Below, piece by piece: positions 1-7,796 of a DNA stretch of 64,000 bases. The notes under the pieces are model-generated. The model did not search any database, was not told where the DNA came from, and saw only the letters and a program-made list of their open reading frames with translations. Position 1 is the stretch's first letter; each line of letters opens with the position of its first letter. The translations under genes and the position numbers were made by a program. Source of the DNA: Rhizobium leguminosarum (lineage in GTDB: Bacteria > Pseudomonadota > Alphaproteobacteria > Rhizobiales > Rhizobiaceae); contig NZ_CP016286.1 of the NCBI RefSeq assembly GCF_001679785.1, forward strand, positions 620,001 through 684,000, read 5' to 3'.

Positions 1-170
1 CCGACATTGAAGAACAAGACCTGATTGGCTTCGGCCACCGTATCATTGCGGCCGACATGCCGCATGAAGACGCCGCGATAGGGATAGACGAGGCTCGTCC
101 TGTGGGCGCATTCCTCGTCGCTCTTATGACGGCACTCGCCACTGCAGACGATGTCACGAATAGTGACCAT
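1..170 (-). CDS. AraC-type transcriptional regulator, N-terminal fragment cut by the window edge
   Basis: An open frame starts with ATG at 170-168 and runs off the left edge, giving 56 residues. It contains YPYRGVFMRHVG followed by EANQVLFFN, a pattern I recognise from the N-terminal sensing part of a group of AraC-family regulators in rhizobia. The DNA-binding C-terminus lies outside the window, so the family call rests on this short stretch only. It has several early cysteines (C9, C13, C21). It is transcribed in the same direction as the DUF1127 gene upstream, 90 bp away, and its target cannot be seen. Confidence 0.6.
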   Translation of the reverse strand, partial: MVTIRDIVCSGECRHKSDEECAHRTSLVYPYRGVFMRHVGRNDTVAEANQVLFFNV

Positions 171-260
171 CTTCGTTTTCAGAAGCGGTGCCGTTGAGAA
201 CTGCGACATTGCATATTCCGTATCAGACCGGCCAGAACCGACCGTACTTATAACAGCACT

Positions 261-488
261 TTAGTAACGGCTGTAGACATGAACATCGCTTTCCGTCTGC
301 CCCCTGGAAAGGCCGATATCCTTCAGCTGTTCGTCGGAAAGCTCCATTAACGCATTCCGGTTGCGTCGTTCGTTTATTTTGCGCGCCAGCCAGCGCGCTG
401 CCGTGATTATGGCAAGGAACAGGCCGGGTCGCGTAAGACGCGAAGAGCGAATATTTCGGGCCGGTATCGTGAAGTTCGGGCTGTGCAT
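261..488 (-). CDS. DUF1127 small basic protein
   Basis: This is a 75-residue protein whose C-terminal half (about residues 36-66, with RRNRNALMELSDEQLKDIGL) matches the DUF1127 (YjiS-like) pattern of an arginine-rich helix followed by L-x-D-I-G-L-S. Small DUF1127 proteins of alphaproteobacteria have been linked to RNA turnover and to phosphate and stress physiology; which applies here cannot be read from the sequence. The start ATG at 488-486 has GGAGG six bases upstream, but that site is buried in the 3' arm of a perfect hairpin at 495-518 (separate entry). The gene lies 89 bp downstream of iolB on the same strand, so it could be read from the iol operon or from its own promoter. Confidence 0.8.
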   Translation of the reverse strand: MHSPNFTIPARNIRSSRLTRPGLFLAIITAARWLARKINERRNRNALMELSDEQLKDIGLSRGQTESDVHVYSRY

Positions 489-494
489 GGTGAT

Positions 495-518
495 CCTCCA
501 TCCGTGTTTGGATGGAGG
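495..518 (-). promoter_or_regulatory. Hairpin that hides the ribosome binding site of the DUF1127 gene
   Basis: On the minus strand CCTCCATCC, a 6-base loop and GGATGGAGG form a perfect 9-bp stem. The last five bases of the 3' arm, GGAGG, are the Shine-Dalgarno sequence of the DUF1127 gene, six bases before its ATG. Folded, the site would be inaccessible. This suggests translational control by temperature, an RNA, a protein or transcription-translation timing; the mechanism is inferred. There is no T run, so it is not a normal terminator. Confidence 0.6.
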
Positions 519-577
519 CAGTGAACCATCAGCGGCGGTTTCGCGCTGTCAGATTATTTAGCGATCGGAGGCGACGC

Positions 578-1375
578 TTACGCCTTCAGCAGCCACTCGT
601 GCTCGGCTGCATTGTGGAATTTCCAGATCCGCTGCGGTCCGGCCATGACGTTGAGGTAGTAGAGGTCGTAGCCATGGCAGGCGGCACAGGGGTGATAGCC
701 CTTTGGCACCAGCGTCACATCGCCGTCCTCGAGCGCCATTGCCTCGTCGAGCGAGCGATCGTCGGTGTAGACGCGCTGGAAAGCGAAGCCCTGCGGTGGG
801 TTGAGGCGATGGTAATAGGTCTCTTCCAGGAAGCTCTCGTTCGGCAGGTCGTCCTGGTCGTGCTTGTGCGGCGGATAGGAGGAGGTGTGTCCACCAGGCG
901 TGATCACCTCGACGACGAGCAGCGAATGCGCCGAGCTGTCGTCTTCCGGCATGATATTGTTGACGTAGCGCACATTCGTGCCCTTGCCGCGCGTCACCTG
1001 CGGATGCGTGCCGGGCGGGATCGCCTTTGCCTGATAGGTGCCGCTGCCGGGTGCGGAGCAGACCGCGAGCTCCAGATCGGTCTCCGCCGTCACCGACCAT
1101 GTCGATTCCATCGGGATATAGAGCGCATGCGGGGCGCCTTCGAACGGGTTCATGCGGCCGCCGAGCGTGCCGAAATCCTTGGTGCCGGCCGATGCCTTGC
1201 CTTTGCCGGTCACCCAGACGAGGCAGACTTCGCGATCGCCCGTCTCTCCCGAGACGGTTTCGCCCGGCTTCATCCGATGCAAATCGAAGCCGACATAGGT
1301 CCAGCCGGCATTTTCCGGGGTGACATGGGTGACGCGGCCATGCGTGCCGGACGGTTTCACCTTGAGGTTGGGCAT
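578..1375 (-). CDS. iolB: 5-deoxy-glucuronate isomerase IolB
   Basis: This 265-residue cupin-type enzyme isomerises 5-deoxy-D-glucuronate to 2-deoxy-5-keto-D-gluconate, the step after IolD in myo-inositol breakdown. The family fingerprint PPHKHDQDD (residues 168-176), with H170 and H172, the acidic pair at 184-185 and later histidines, gives the expected metal site. Length is normal for IolB. The start was set at 1375 because MPNLKVKPSG begins the conserved region; an in-frame extension upstream would run through a palindromic repeat. It is the last gene of the iolC-iolD-iolE-iolB run and is separated from iolE by a repeat element. Confidence 0.95.
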   Translation of the reverse strand: MPNLKVKPSGTHGRVTHVTPENAGWTYVGFDLHRMKPGETVSGETGDREVCLVWVTGKGKASAGTKDFGTLGGRMNPFEGAPHALYIPMESTWSVTAETDLELAVCSAPGSGTYQAKAIPPGTHPQVTRGKGTNVRYVNNIMPEDDSSAHSLLVVEVITPGGHTSSYPPHKHDQDDLPNESFLEETYYHRLNPPQGFAFQRVYTDDRSLDEAMALEDGDVTLVPKGYHPCAACHGYDLYYLNVMAGPQRIWKFHNAAEHEWLLKA

Positions 1376-1403
1376 TAGTGTTTTTCCTCGTAAGTTGGAA
1401 AGT

Positions 1404-1544
1404 TCCCCTCCCCACAAGGGGAGGGATAACCTGCCGTGCTGTCTCGCCCATATTACGGTGTTCCTTTTTGCAAGGTGGCCGTTGTCTGGTGTGGGCGGTG
1501 CCCTAAGTCCCACCCCCTGTGGGGAGGGGTTTGGGAGGGGTCTT
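1404..1544. repeat. Intercistronic inverted-repeat element, copy 1 (iolE-iolB gap)
   Basis: The gap between iolE and iolB is filled by a block with C-rich and G-rich ends that pair with each other: CCCCTCCCCACAAGGGGAGG near 1405-1424 and a mirrored CCCTGTGGGGAGGGG near 1515-1531. Each end is itself a small palindrome. A second copy with the same ends lies at 4522-4682. I infer a dispersed rhizobial intergenic element, not a gene. Confidence 0.65.
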
Positions 1545-1553
1545 TTGTTCCCG

Positions 1554-2471
1554 CTATCCCTTGGGAAAGCCTTCTGTCTCCACGGTATAGCCCGCAGCCG
1601 TCATGACGCGCATCAATTCGGCGTGGCCGATCTCGGCCATTTTCTGCGGCGGGGCCTTGCGCGGATCCTGTTCGGCCTCGACGACAAACCAGCCTTCATA
1701 GCCGTGATCGGCAAGCCGCTGGACGATGGCGCCGAAATCGAGCGAGCCGTCGCCCGGCACCGTGAAGGCGCCAAGTGCCACCGCATCGAGGAAGGACTGC
1801 CGGCTGCGGTCCAGCCCATCCACCACAGGCTTGCGGATGTCCTTGACGTGAACATGGTTGATACGGGCGTGGTGGTTCTCGATGGCGCGGAGCACGTCGC
1901 CGCCGGCAAAGGCCAAATGCCCGGCATCGAGCAGCAGCGGAATGCCTTCGCCCGAATGGCGCATGAAGGCGTCGAGTTCCGGCTCGGTTTCGACGACGGC
2001 GGCCATGTGATGGTGGTAGGAGAGCGGCATGCCCTGCTCGGCGCACCATTCCCCGAATTCCGTGACGCGACGCGCATAGGCCTTCATCTCGTCATCGGAG
2101 AGGCGCGGCTTGGTCGCGAGCGGCTTGGAGCGGTCGCCCTGGATGGAGCGACCGACTTCGCCATAAACGATGCAAGGTGCATTGACCGCCTTGAACAGCG
2201 CGATCATCGGCGCGATGCGGTCCTTGTTGGCGGCAAGCTCCTCATTGACCAGCGTGCCGGAGAACCAGCCACCGCACAGCGTCACGTCGGCAGCGCGCAG
2301 GATCGGGAGCATCTCTTCCGGATTGCTAGGGAAACGGCGGCCTTGCTCCATGCCGGTGAAACCTGCGCTGCGCGATTGCCGCAGGCATTCCTCGAGGGAC
2401 ACGTCATCGCTGAGCTCAGGAAGATCGTCGTTCCACCAGGCGATGGGCGACATGCCGAGTTTGGCCTTCAT
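1554..2471 (-). CDS. iolE: 2-keto-myo-inositol (inosose) dehydratase IolE
   Basis: This 305-residue TIM-barrel enzyme of the xylose-isomerase/AP-endonuclease-2 fold dehydrates scyllo-inosose to 3D-3,5/4-trihydroxycyclohexane-1,2-dione. Recognisable parts are GMSPIAWWNDD at the N-terminus, LLLDAGHLAFAGGD in the middle, HVHVKDIRK and FVVEAEQDP near the C-terminus, which supply the acidic and histidine metal ligands of the family. Of three close ATG codons I chose 2471 because AAGGAG lies seven bases upstream of it and is too near the earlier ones. It sits between iolD and iolB on the same strand. Confidence 0.94.
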   Translation of the reverse strand: MKAKLGMSPIAWWNDDLPELSDDVSLEECLRQSRSAGFTGMEQGRRFPSNPEEMLPILRAADVTLCGGWFSGTLVNEELAANKDRIAPMIALFKAVNAPCIVYGEVGRSIQGDRSKPLATKPRLSDDEMKAYARRVTEFGEWCAEQGMPLSYHHHMAAVVETEPELDAFMRHSGEGIPLLLDAGHLAFAGGDVLRAIENHHARINHVHVKDIRKPVVDGLDRSRQSFLDAVALGAFTVPGDGSLDFGAIVQRLADHGYEGWFVVEAEQDPRKAPPQKMAEIGHAELMRVMTAAGYTVETEGFPKG

Positions 2472-2531
2472 CAACATTCTCCTTAAAAGCATTGCGGAAG
2501 AGCCGGGACGCTTTTCCGCGGAATAATAGCA

Positions 2532-2640
2532 CTACAGCGCTGCGCGTCTTTTCAGACGCGCAAAGGACGCTGTAGCACCTCGAATTGCTGCATAATTTGT
2601 CCTTAAATCGGTCGCGATTTAAGGGATTATGCAGTAGGCT
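2532..2640. repeat. Palindromic repeat family C, full copy after iolD
   Basis: Two linked palindromes lie between iolD and iolE: GCGCGTC/GACGCGC around 2542-2562, then GCATAATTTGTCCTTAAATC pairing with its mirror ending GGATTATGC around 2588-2632. The same pair, whole or in part, recurs at 27961-28020, 34993-35050 and 62961-63012, with a scrap at 18572-18590. It abuts the iolD stop codon. Confidence 0.65.
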
Positions 2641-4489
2641 AGCCGATGCGCTGGGCGGTGCGTGCTTCGACGTAGCCCTTGCGTGCTTCGTTGACCTCTT
2701 CGCGGGGGCTGACCTCAGGCACTGCGACATCCCACCAGTGGCCGCCGGCCTCGGTGGTAATGAGCGGATCGGTGTCGATGACGAAGACCGAGGTGCGGTC
2801 GTTCTTCTTCGAGGCGGCGAGCGCCTGCTCCAGCTCGGCGATCGAGGCGACCTTGACGGCGATGGCGCCCATACTTTCGGCATGCGCGCGGAAATCAATC
2901 TCCGGCATCACCTCGTGATAGGAGTCCTTCAGCAGATTGTTGAAGTTGGCGCCGCCAGTCCCCATTTGCAGCCGGTTGATGCAGCCGTAACCGCGATTGT
3001 CGAGCACGACGATGTTGAGCTTGAGGCCGAGCATGACCGAGGTGGCGAGCTCGGAATTCATCATCATGTAGGAACCGTCGCCGACCATGACGACGACATC
3101 CCGTTCGGGACGCGCCATCTTGGCGCCGAGCCCTCCGGCAATCTCGTAACCCATGCAGGAAAAACCGTATTCCATGTGATAGCTGCCCGGCGCCGTCGCC
3201 GGCCAGAGCTTGTGCAATTCGCCGGGAAGGCCGCCTGCGGCGCAAAGAACCGTCGTATTCTCGCCGCCGATCGTGCGCGCCACCGCGCCGATCACCTGCG
3301 CATCGGAGGGCAGGGCGGTATTGGTCGTCGCCATCGCCCTGGCCGCGGCCTCCATCCAGGCCTTCTTCTCCACAGCCGCCTTCTCGGCGAGTGCTGCCGG
3401 CACCTTCCAGCCGGAAAGCCCAGCCGACAGCGCCTTCAGCCCCTCGCGGGCATCGGTCACCAGCGGATGGCTGTCGTGCTTCACCGCGTCATAGGCGGCG
3501 ATATTGAGGCCGATCATCTTCAGGCTGTCGTTCTTGAACAGCGCCCAGGAGCCGGTGGTGAAATCCTGGCAGCGCGTGCCGACGGCGATGACGAGGTCCG
3601 TCTCTTCGGCGATCGCATTCGCCGCCGAGGTGCCGGTGACGCCGACCGAACCAAGCGCCAGCGGATGGCTCTCGTTGATCGACGATTTGCCCGCCTGGCT
3701 GACGACGACGGGAATGCCGTGGGCCTCGGCAAAGGCGGCAAGCTCCTTCGTCGCCTGGGAATAAAGCACGCCGCCGCCGGCAACGATCACGGGCTTCTGC
3801 GATGCCTTGATCAGCGCGATGGCATTTGCGAGCTCGTCCGCATCCGGCTGCGGCCGGCGGGTCGCCCAGACTTTTTCCTCGAACAGGCTTTCCGGATAAT
3901 CATAGGCCTCCGCCTGAACGTCCTGGCAGAGTGACAATGTCACCGGGCCGCAATCGAGCGGATCGGTCAGGACCTGCATGGCGCGCTTCAGCGCCGTGAT
4001 GATCTGCTCGGGCCGGGTGATGCGGTCGAAATAGCGCGAAACCGGACGGAAGGCATCATTGGCCGAAACCGTGCCGTCGCCGAAATCCTCGATCTGCTGC
4101 AGCACCGGATCCGGCGCGCGGTTGGCAAACACGTCGCCCGGCAGGAAGAGAACGGGAATACGATTGACATGCGCCACGCCGGCGGCCGTCACCATGTTCA
4201 GCGCGCCCGGACCGATCGAGCTCGTGCAGGCCATGAAGCGCGTGCGGAAATTTGCCTTGGCATAGGCGATCGCGGCATGCGCCATGCCCTGTTCGTTGTG
4301 TGCGCGATAGGTCGTCAATTCCCCGCGCACCTGATAGAGCGCCTCGCCGATGCCGGCGACGTTGCCGTGACCGAAGATCGCCCAGACGCCGCCGAAGATC
4401 GGCACTTTCTTGCCGTCGACGATCGTCATCTGTACTTTCAGGAAATGTGCGACGGCCTGCGCCATCGTCAACCGTATCGTCTTGCCCAT
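2639..4489 (-). CDS. iolD: 3D-(3,5/4)-trihydroxycyclohexane-1,2-dione acylhydrolase IolD
   Basis: This 616-residue thiamine-diphosphate enzyme opens the ring of the IolE product to 5-deoxy-D-glucuronate. It has the three-part acetolactate-synthase layout: the pyrimidine-binding domain with the glutamate in YRAHNEQGMAHAA, a central Rossmann-like domain, and the diphosphate-binding domain with VGDGSYMMMN near residue 469 and the paired asparagine in VVLDNRGYG. The start at 4489 follows GGGAGGA at good spacing; a longer in-frame extension would be translated from a repeat element. Its substrate comes from iolE just downstream in the same transcription direction. Confidence 0.95.
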   Translation of the reverse strand: MGKTIRLTMAQAVAHFLKVQMTIVDGKKVPIFGGVWAIFGHGNVAGIGEALYQVRGELTTYRAHNEQGMAHAAIAYAKANFRTRFMACTSSIGPGALNMVTAAGVAHVNRIPVLFLPGDVFANRAPDPVLQQIEDFGDGTVSANDAFRPVSRYFDRITRPEQIITALKRAMQVLTDPLDCGPVTLSLCQDVQAEAYDYPESLFEEKVWATRRPQPDADELANAIALIKASQKPVIVAGGGVLYSQATKELAAFAEAHGIPVVVSQAGKSSINESHPLALGSVGVTGTSAANAIAEETDLVIAVGTRCQDFTTGSWALFKNDSLKMIGLNIAAYDAVKHDSHPLVTDAREGLKALSAGLSGWKVPAALAEKAAVEKKAWMEAAARAMATTNTALPSDAQVIGAVARTIGGENTTVLCAAGGLPGELHKLWPATAPGSYHMEYGFSCMGYEIAGGLGAKMARPERDVVVMVGDGSYMMMNSELATSVMLGLKLNIVVLDNRGYGCINRLQMGTGGANFNNLLKDSYHEVMPEIDFRAHAESMGAIAVKVASIAELEQALAASKKNDRTSVFVIDTDPLITTEAGGHWWDVAVPEVSPREEVNEARKGYVEARTAQRIG

Positions 4490-4521
4490 CGGGTCCTCCC
4501 GCAATTTTTCTTTTCGCGTTT

Positions 4522-4682
4522 TCCCCTTCCCAACCCCTCCCCACAAGGGGGAGGGACTAACCTGCCGAGCTCTCGACATTCCCGTCGCAACGGCTCGTCC
4601 AAAAGGACGCTCGCTCATGGCGTGAGGCGGTGCCTCAAGTTAAGTCCCTCCCCCTTGTAGGGAGGGGTTGGGGAGGGGTCTT
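4522..4682. repeat. Intercistronic inverted-repeat element, copy 2 (iolC-iolD gap)
   Basis: The iolC-iolD gap contains the same element as the iolE-iolB gap, in a fuller form. It runs from CCCAACCCCTCCCCACAAGG near 4529 to a mirrored GTAGGGAGGGGTTGGGGAGG near 4657-4676, and both ends are also locally palindromic. The shared inner bases after the left end (AACCTGCCG in both copies) show common origin and not just similar base composition. Confidence 0.65.
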
Positions 4683-4686
4683 GTTC

Positions 4687-6621
4687 CTACTGATGTCCGC
4701 GCGTTTTCAGCCACGCCTCTGTCAGTTGACGGAAGCGGCCGGCCATATCGGTGATCGCTTCCTCGTCGTTCATTTCGCCTGAAAGCCAGGCACGCGCCGG
4801 ATCGGCAAAGATCGTCCGGCCGACGGCGAAACCCTTCACGGAGGGAGCTGCCAGCGTCGCCTCGAAGCAGGAGATCAGCTCATCGGCGGGCGCCTCGAGC
4901 CCCAGCAGCACGATACCGCGGCACCATGGATCATTTTTGGCGATCACCGCATCGATCTTTTTCCAGGCTTCACGGGATGCCTGCGGCTCCAGCTTCCACC
5001 AGTCCGGTTTGATGCCGAGCGCATAGAGTTCCTCCAGCGCGGTTGCGATCGTGTCGTCGGTGAGCGGCCCGTTCTTGCCGGCGATGATCTCCACCAGCAG
5101 CTCGCGGCCGACCTTGCGGGCGGCCTCGAACAGCGTCCGCAGCTTCTCCTGCTGCTCCGTCTTCAAGTCAGCCGGATCATCAGGATGATAGAAGCACAGG
5201 CACTTGATGCAATGACCGAGCGGCCATTCCACAAGCTGCGAGCCGATATCCTGGCTGAATTCGAAGCGCAGCGGCTTCGAGCCCGGCAATTCCACCGGCC
5301 GTCCGATCCAGGAGAAATTCTTCGTCGCCGCATCGAAGAAGGCGTCGCGGCCGAAACGTTCGTCGATCAGCATGCCGTAGCCGTCGCGGCCGTTCGAAAC
5401 CCGCGCCGCTGCCGCCACTGCCAGCCGCTTGAAGGCGACGATCTTCTCATGGCCGACGCCGAGCTCATCGGCGACGCTGACGAGCTGCGAACGGTGGTCG
5501 ATCGCCAGCGCCATCAAAAGCGGGATTTCGCCGCGCCGGTTCGATGCCCAGTGGATATGGTTGAGCGCCTCGTCCTTGCGCAGCGCCCGGTGCTTGCTGC
5601 CGCTCGTCAGGAAGAAGTCGAGTTCCGCCCAGGTCGGATATTCCGGCGAGCAGAGCAGGCGGGAGACGGCGAAGGCGCCGCAGGCATTGGCCCAGGTGGC
5701 GCAGGTCTTCAGCGGCTCATCGCGCAGGAAACCGCGCAGGAAGCCGGACATGAAAGCATCGCCGGCACCCAGCACGTTGAAGACCTCGATCGGGAAACCC
5801 TGGCCGATGATGCCGGCTTCGAGATCGTCGGCGATCGGCCCGTCATAGACGATGCAGCCCATGGCGCCGCGCTTCAAGACGATCGTCGCCGGTGACAGGC
5901 GGCGGATCTCCTTCAGCGCACCGAGCACGTCGTCGGCGCCGGAAGCGATCAGGATTTCCTCTTCGGTGCCGACGATGAGGTCGCAATCCGGCAGCGTCTC
6001 CTTCATCTTCGAGGAGACCCGGTCGGATTTCACGTAGCGTTCGAAGCCTTCCGCATGGCCGGCAAGGCCCCAGAGGTTCGGCCGGTAATCGATGTCGAAG
6101 ATCACCTTGCGGCCGTTCGCCTTGGCGATGCGGATGGCTTTGCGCTGCGCGGCCTCGGTATTCGGCCGCGAGAAATGCGTGCCGGAAACAAGAACGGCGC
6201 GCGACGATCTGATGAAATCTTCGTCGATATCGCCTTCATCGAGCGCCATGTCGGCGCAGTCCGACCGATAGAAGATCATCGGTGACACGCCCTCGGCTTC
6301 GACTGCCAGCAGCACCAGCGCCGTCAGTCGCTCCTTGTCGGTGACGATGCCATCTGTCGCGACACCTTCGCGCGCCGACTGCTCGCGGATGAAGCGTCCC
6401 ATCTGCTCGTCGCCAACGCGGGTGATGAGGCCGGATTTGAGGCCGAGCCGTGCCGTGCCGATGGCAATATTGGCCGGGCAGCCGCCGACGGACTTGGCGA
6501 AGGAGCCGATATCCTCCAGCCGCGAACCGATCTGCTGGCCGTAAAGGTCGACCGAGGAACGGCCGATGGTGATCACATCAAGCGCCGGCTCCGGCTGTGA
6601 ACCCGGATTCGATTGTACCAT
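4687..6621 (-). CDS. iolC: IolC: 5-dehydro-2-deoxygluconokinase fused to a DUF2090 aldolase-like domain
   Basis: The protein has 644 residues, about twice a simple PfkB kinase. Residues about 14-340 are a PfkB sugar kinase with the N-terminal GGCPANIA motif (47-54) and the catalytic VLGAGDAF (283-290). Residues from about 355 onward match the DUF2090 domain, a class-I-aldolase-like barrel. In the pathway the kinase makes 2-deoxy-5-keto-gluconate-6-phosphate and an aldolase (IolJ) splits it, so the fusion probably joins both steps. GGGAGGA precedes the ATG by four bases. It is the first gene after iolR, and a candidate IolR operator lies upstream. Confidence 0.93.
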   Translation of the reverse strand: MVQSNPGSQPEPALDVITIGRSSVDLYGQQIGSRLEDIGSFAKSVGGCPANIAIGTARLGLKSGLITRVGDEQMGRFIREQSAREGVATDGIVTDKERLTALVLLAVEAEGVSPMIFYRSDCADMALDEGDIDEDFIRSSRAVLVSGTHFSRPNTEAAQRKAIRIAKANGRKVIFDIDYRPNLWGLAGHAEGFERYVKSDRVSSKMKETLPDCDLIVGTEEEILIASGADDVLGALKEIRRLSPATIVLKRGAMGCIVYDGPIADDLEAGIIGQGFPIEVFNVLGAGDAFMSGFLRGFLRDEPLKTCATWANACGAFAVSRLLCSPEYPTWAELDFFLTSGSKHRALRKDEALNHIHWASNRRGEIPLLMALAIDHRSQLVSVADELGVGHEKIVAFKRLAVAAAARVSNGRDGYGMLIDERFGRDAFFDAATKNFSWIGRPVELPGSKPLRFEFSQDIGSQLVEWPLGHCIKCLCFYHPDDPADLKTEQQEKLRTLFEAARKVGRELLVEIIAGKNGPLTDDTIATALEELYALGIKPDWWKLEPQASREAWKKIDAVIAKNDPWCRGIVLLGLEAPADELISCFEATLAAPSVKGFAVGRTIFADPARAWLSGEMNDEEAITDMAGRFRQLTEAWLKTRGHQ

Positions 6622-6706
6622 GATGTCCTCCCGCTAGATTTTGCGCGGCTTCCAGTGCCTGCGAATTTTCAATAATGAAACATCGGTTCCGATATTTTGT
6701 CAATTC

Positions 6707-6720
6707 GGAATGTTTATTCC
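6707..6720. promoter_or_regulatory. Candidate IolR operator upstream of iolC
   Basis: GGAA-TGTTTA-TTCC fits the GGAA-N6-TTCC motif that I recall for IolR in Sinorhizobium. A further half pair TTCCGA (6687-6692) and TCGGAA (6705-6710) makes an overlapping inverted repeat. The site covers the iolR stop codon (6714-6716) and is about 90 bp from the iolC start. Binding is inferred. Confidence 0.55.
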
Positions 6721-7589
6721 ATTTTGCCTTTTGCAGGTTTTGACTGCTGACTCTTGCGCCGCCGTTCGGCGATTGCAACCGGTAGTGCCATGGTGAGCGC
6801 CATCGAGGCCGAAAGCGAGCGGAAGCCGGCGAAATCGGCTTCCGCCACTTCGAACCAGTGCGTGGCGCAGGCGGCAAGCGGCGAAAAGGCCGAATCGGTG
6901 ATCGCGATGACGGGGACGCCGCGGTCGGCAAGCTCCTGGCTCTGATTAAGGCTGTCGGCGGCATAGGGTGAGAAGCTTGCCGCGATCGCTGCGTCTTTCG
7001 GTGTTGCAAACTGCACCATTTCAGGGTCGACGCCGTTTGGCGAGGCGACGATCTGGTGGCGGATATTGAGCTTGGAAAAAGCGTAGGTCATGTGCGCCGT
7101 CAGCGGGTAGGAGCGCCGTTTGGCGATCAGATAGATCGTCTCGGCGCTGGCAAGGATATTCACGGCTTTCGTAAAAGTATCGCTCTGCACCGTCGCCGCC
7201 AGCCGGTTGACCGACTGGTTAGCCGCGGCAATGAAGCCGGAGAGCAGATTGGCGTCCTCATCGTCGCCGCTCGATTGCTCGAGCGTGACGAGGCGCTCTT
7301 CGTAGCTTAGCGTCCGGTCCCGCAATCTTTCGCGAAAGATGCTCTGCAGGTCGGAAAACCCTCCGTAACCTAGATGATGCGCCAGGCGCACCAGCGTCGA
7401 CGGCTGGACATCGGAGGCGGCCGCGATGCTCGCCGTCGTGCCGAAGGCGATCTCGTCGGGATTGCCGAGCGCGAAGGCGGCGACCTGCGCCAGCCGCTTC
7501 GGCATGCTCGCCTTGCGCTCGATGATGGTGCTGCGCAGGCTTTCGAAATCGCGCGGCACGCGCGCGTGCCTCTGAGGATCGTTATCCAT
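6714..7589 (-). CDS. iolR: RpiR-family repressor of inositol catabolism, IolR
   Basis: This 291-residue regulator has an N-terminal RpiR helix-turn-helix (about residues 15-90, with TTASIAAASDVQPSTLVRLA) and a C-terminal SIS sugar-phosphate-binding domain (about 130-265). In rhizobia the equivalent gene at this position represses the iol genes until an inositol breakdown product is bound. It lies directly upstream of iolC on the same strand and diverges from the iolY-like gene, so it can act on both sides. The GC-rich ORF gives no better start than the ATG at 7589. Confidence 0.88.
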   Translation of the reverse strand: MDNDPQRHARVPRDFESLRSTIIERKASMPKRLAQVAAFALGNPDEIAFGTTASIAAASDVQPSTLVRLAHHLGYGGFSDLQSIFRERLRDRTLSYEERLVTLEQSSGDDEDANLLSGFIAAANQSVNRLAATVQSDTFTKAVNILASAETIYLIAKRRSYPLTAHMTYAFSKLNIRHQIVASPNGVDPEMVQFATPKDAAIAASFSPYAADSLNQSQELADRGVPVIAITDSAFSPLAACATHWFEVAEADFAGFRSLSASMALTMALPVAIAERRRKSQQSKPAKGKME

Positions 7590-7611
7590 GCTTGCGGCTC
7601 ACGAGATGAAA

Positions 7612-7764
7612 CAAATATTCCATATTATCGAGCATAAACGATTTCAAACGACACCGCTAATTGTTTTTAATCCACTGTAATTGAAGGCTTTTGAACAATC
7701 TCTTCGGGAAATATGCAGAAATGCTTGCGACTGAGTCCCTTGTCAAAATGATCCAAATATTCCA
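7612..7764. promoter_or_regulatory. Divergent iolR/iolY control region with an 11-base direct repeat
   Basis: The 207-bp gap between iolR and the iolY-like gene holds two exact copies of CAAATATTCCA, at 7612-7622 and 7754-7764. The first reads GAAA-N6-TTCC (7608-7621), one base off the GGAA-N6-TTCC operator pattern. Both are AT-rich islands near the start of each divergent gene, as expected for repressor sites. Protein binding is inferred. Confidence 0.45.
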
Positions 7765-7796
7765 AAAATCCGCGCGCAGCTCTGGAGGAGACGGAA

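Noticed and set aside
578..1513. Longer iolB start at 1513
   Set aside because: The extra 46 residues would be translated from the inverted-repeat element between iolE and iolB and have no counterpart in IolB proteins.
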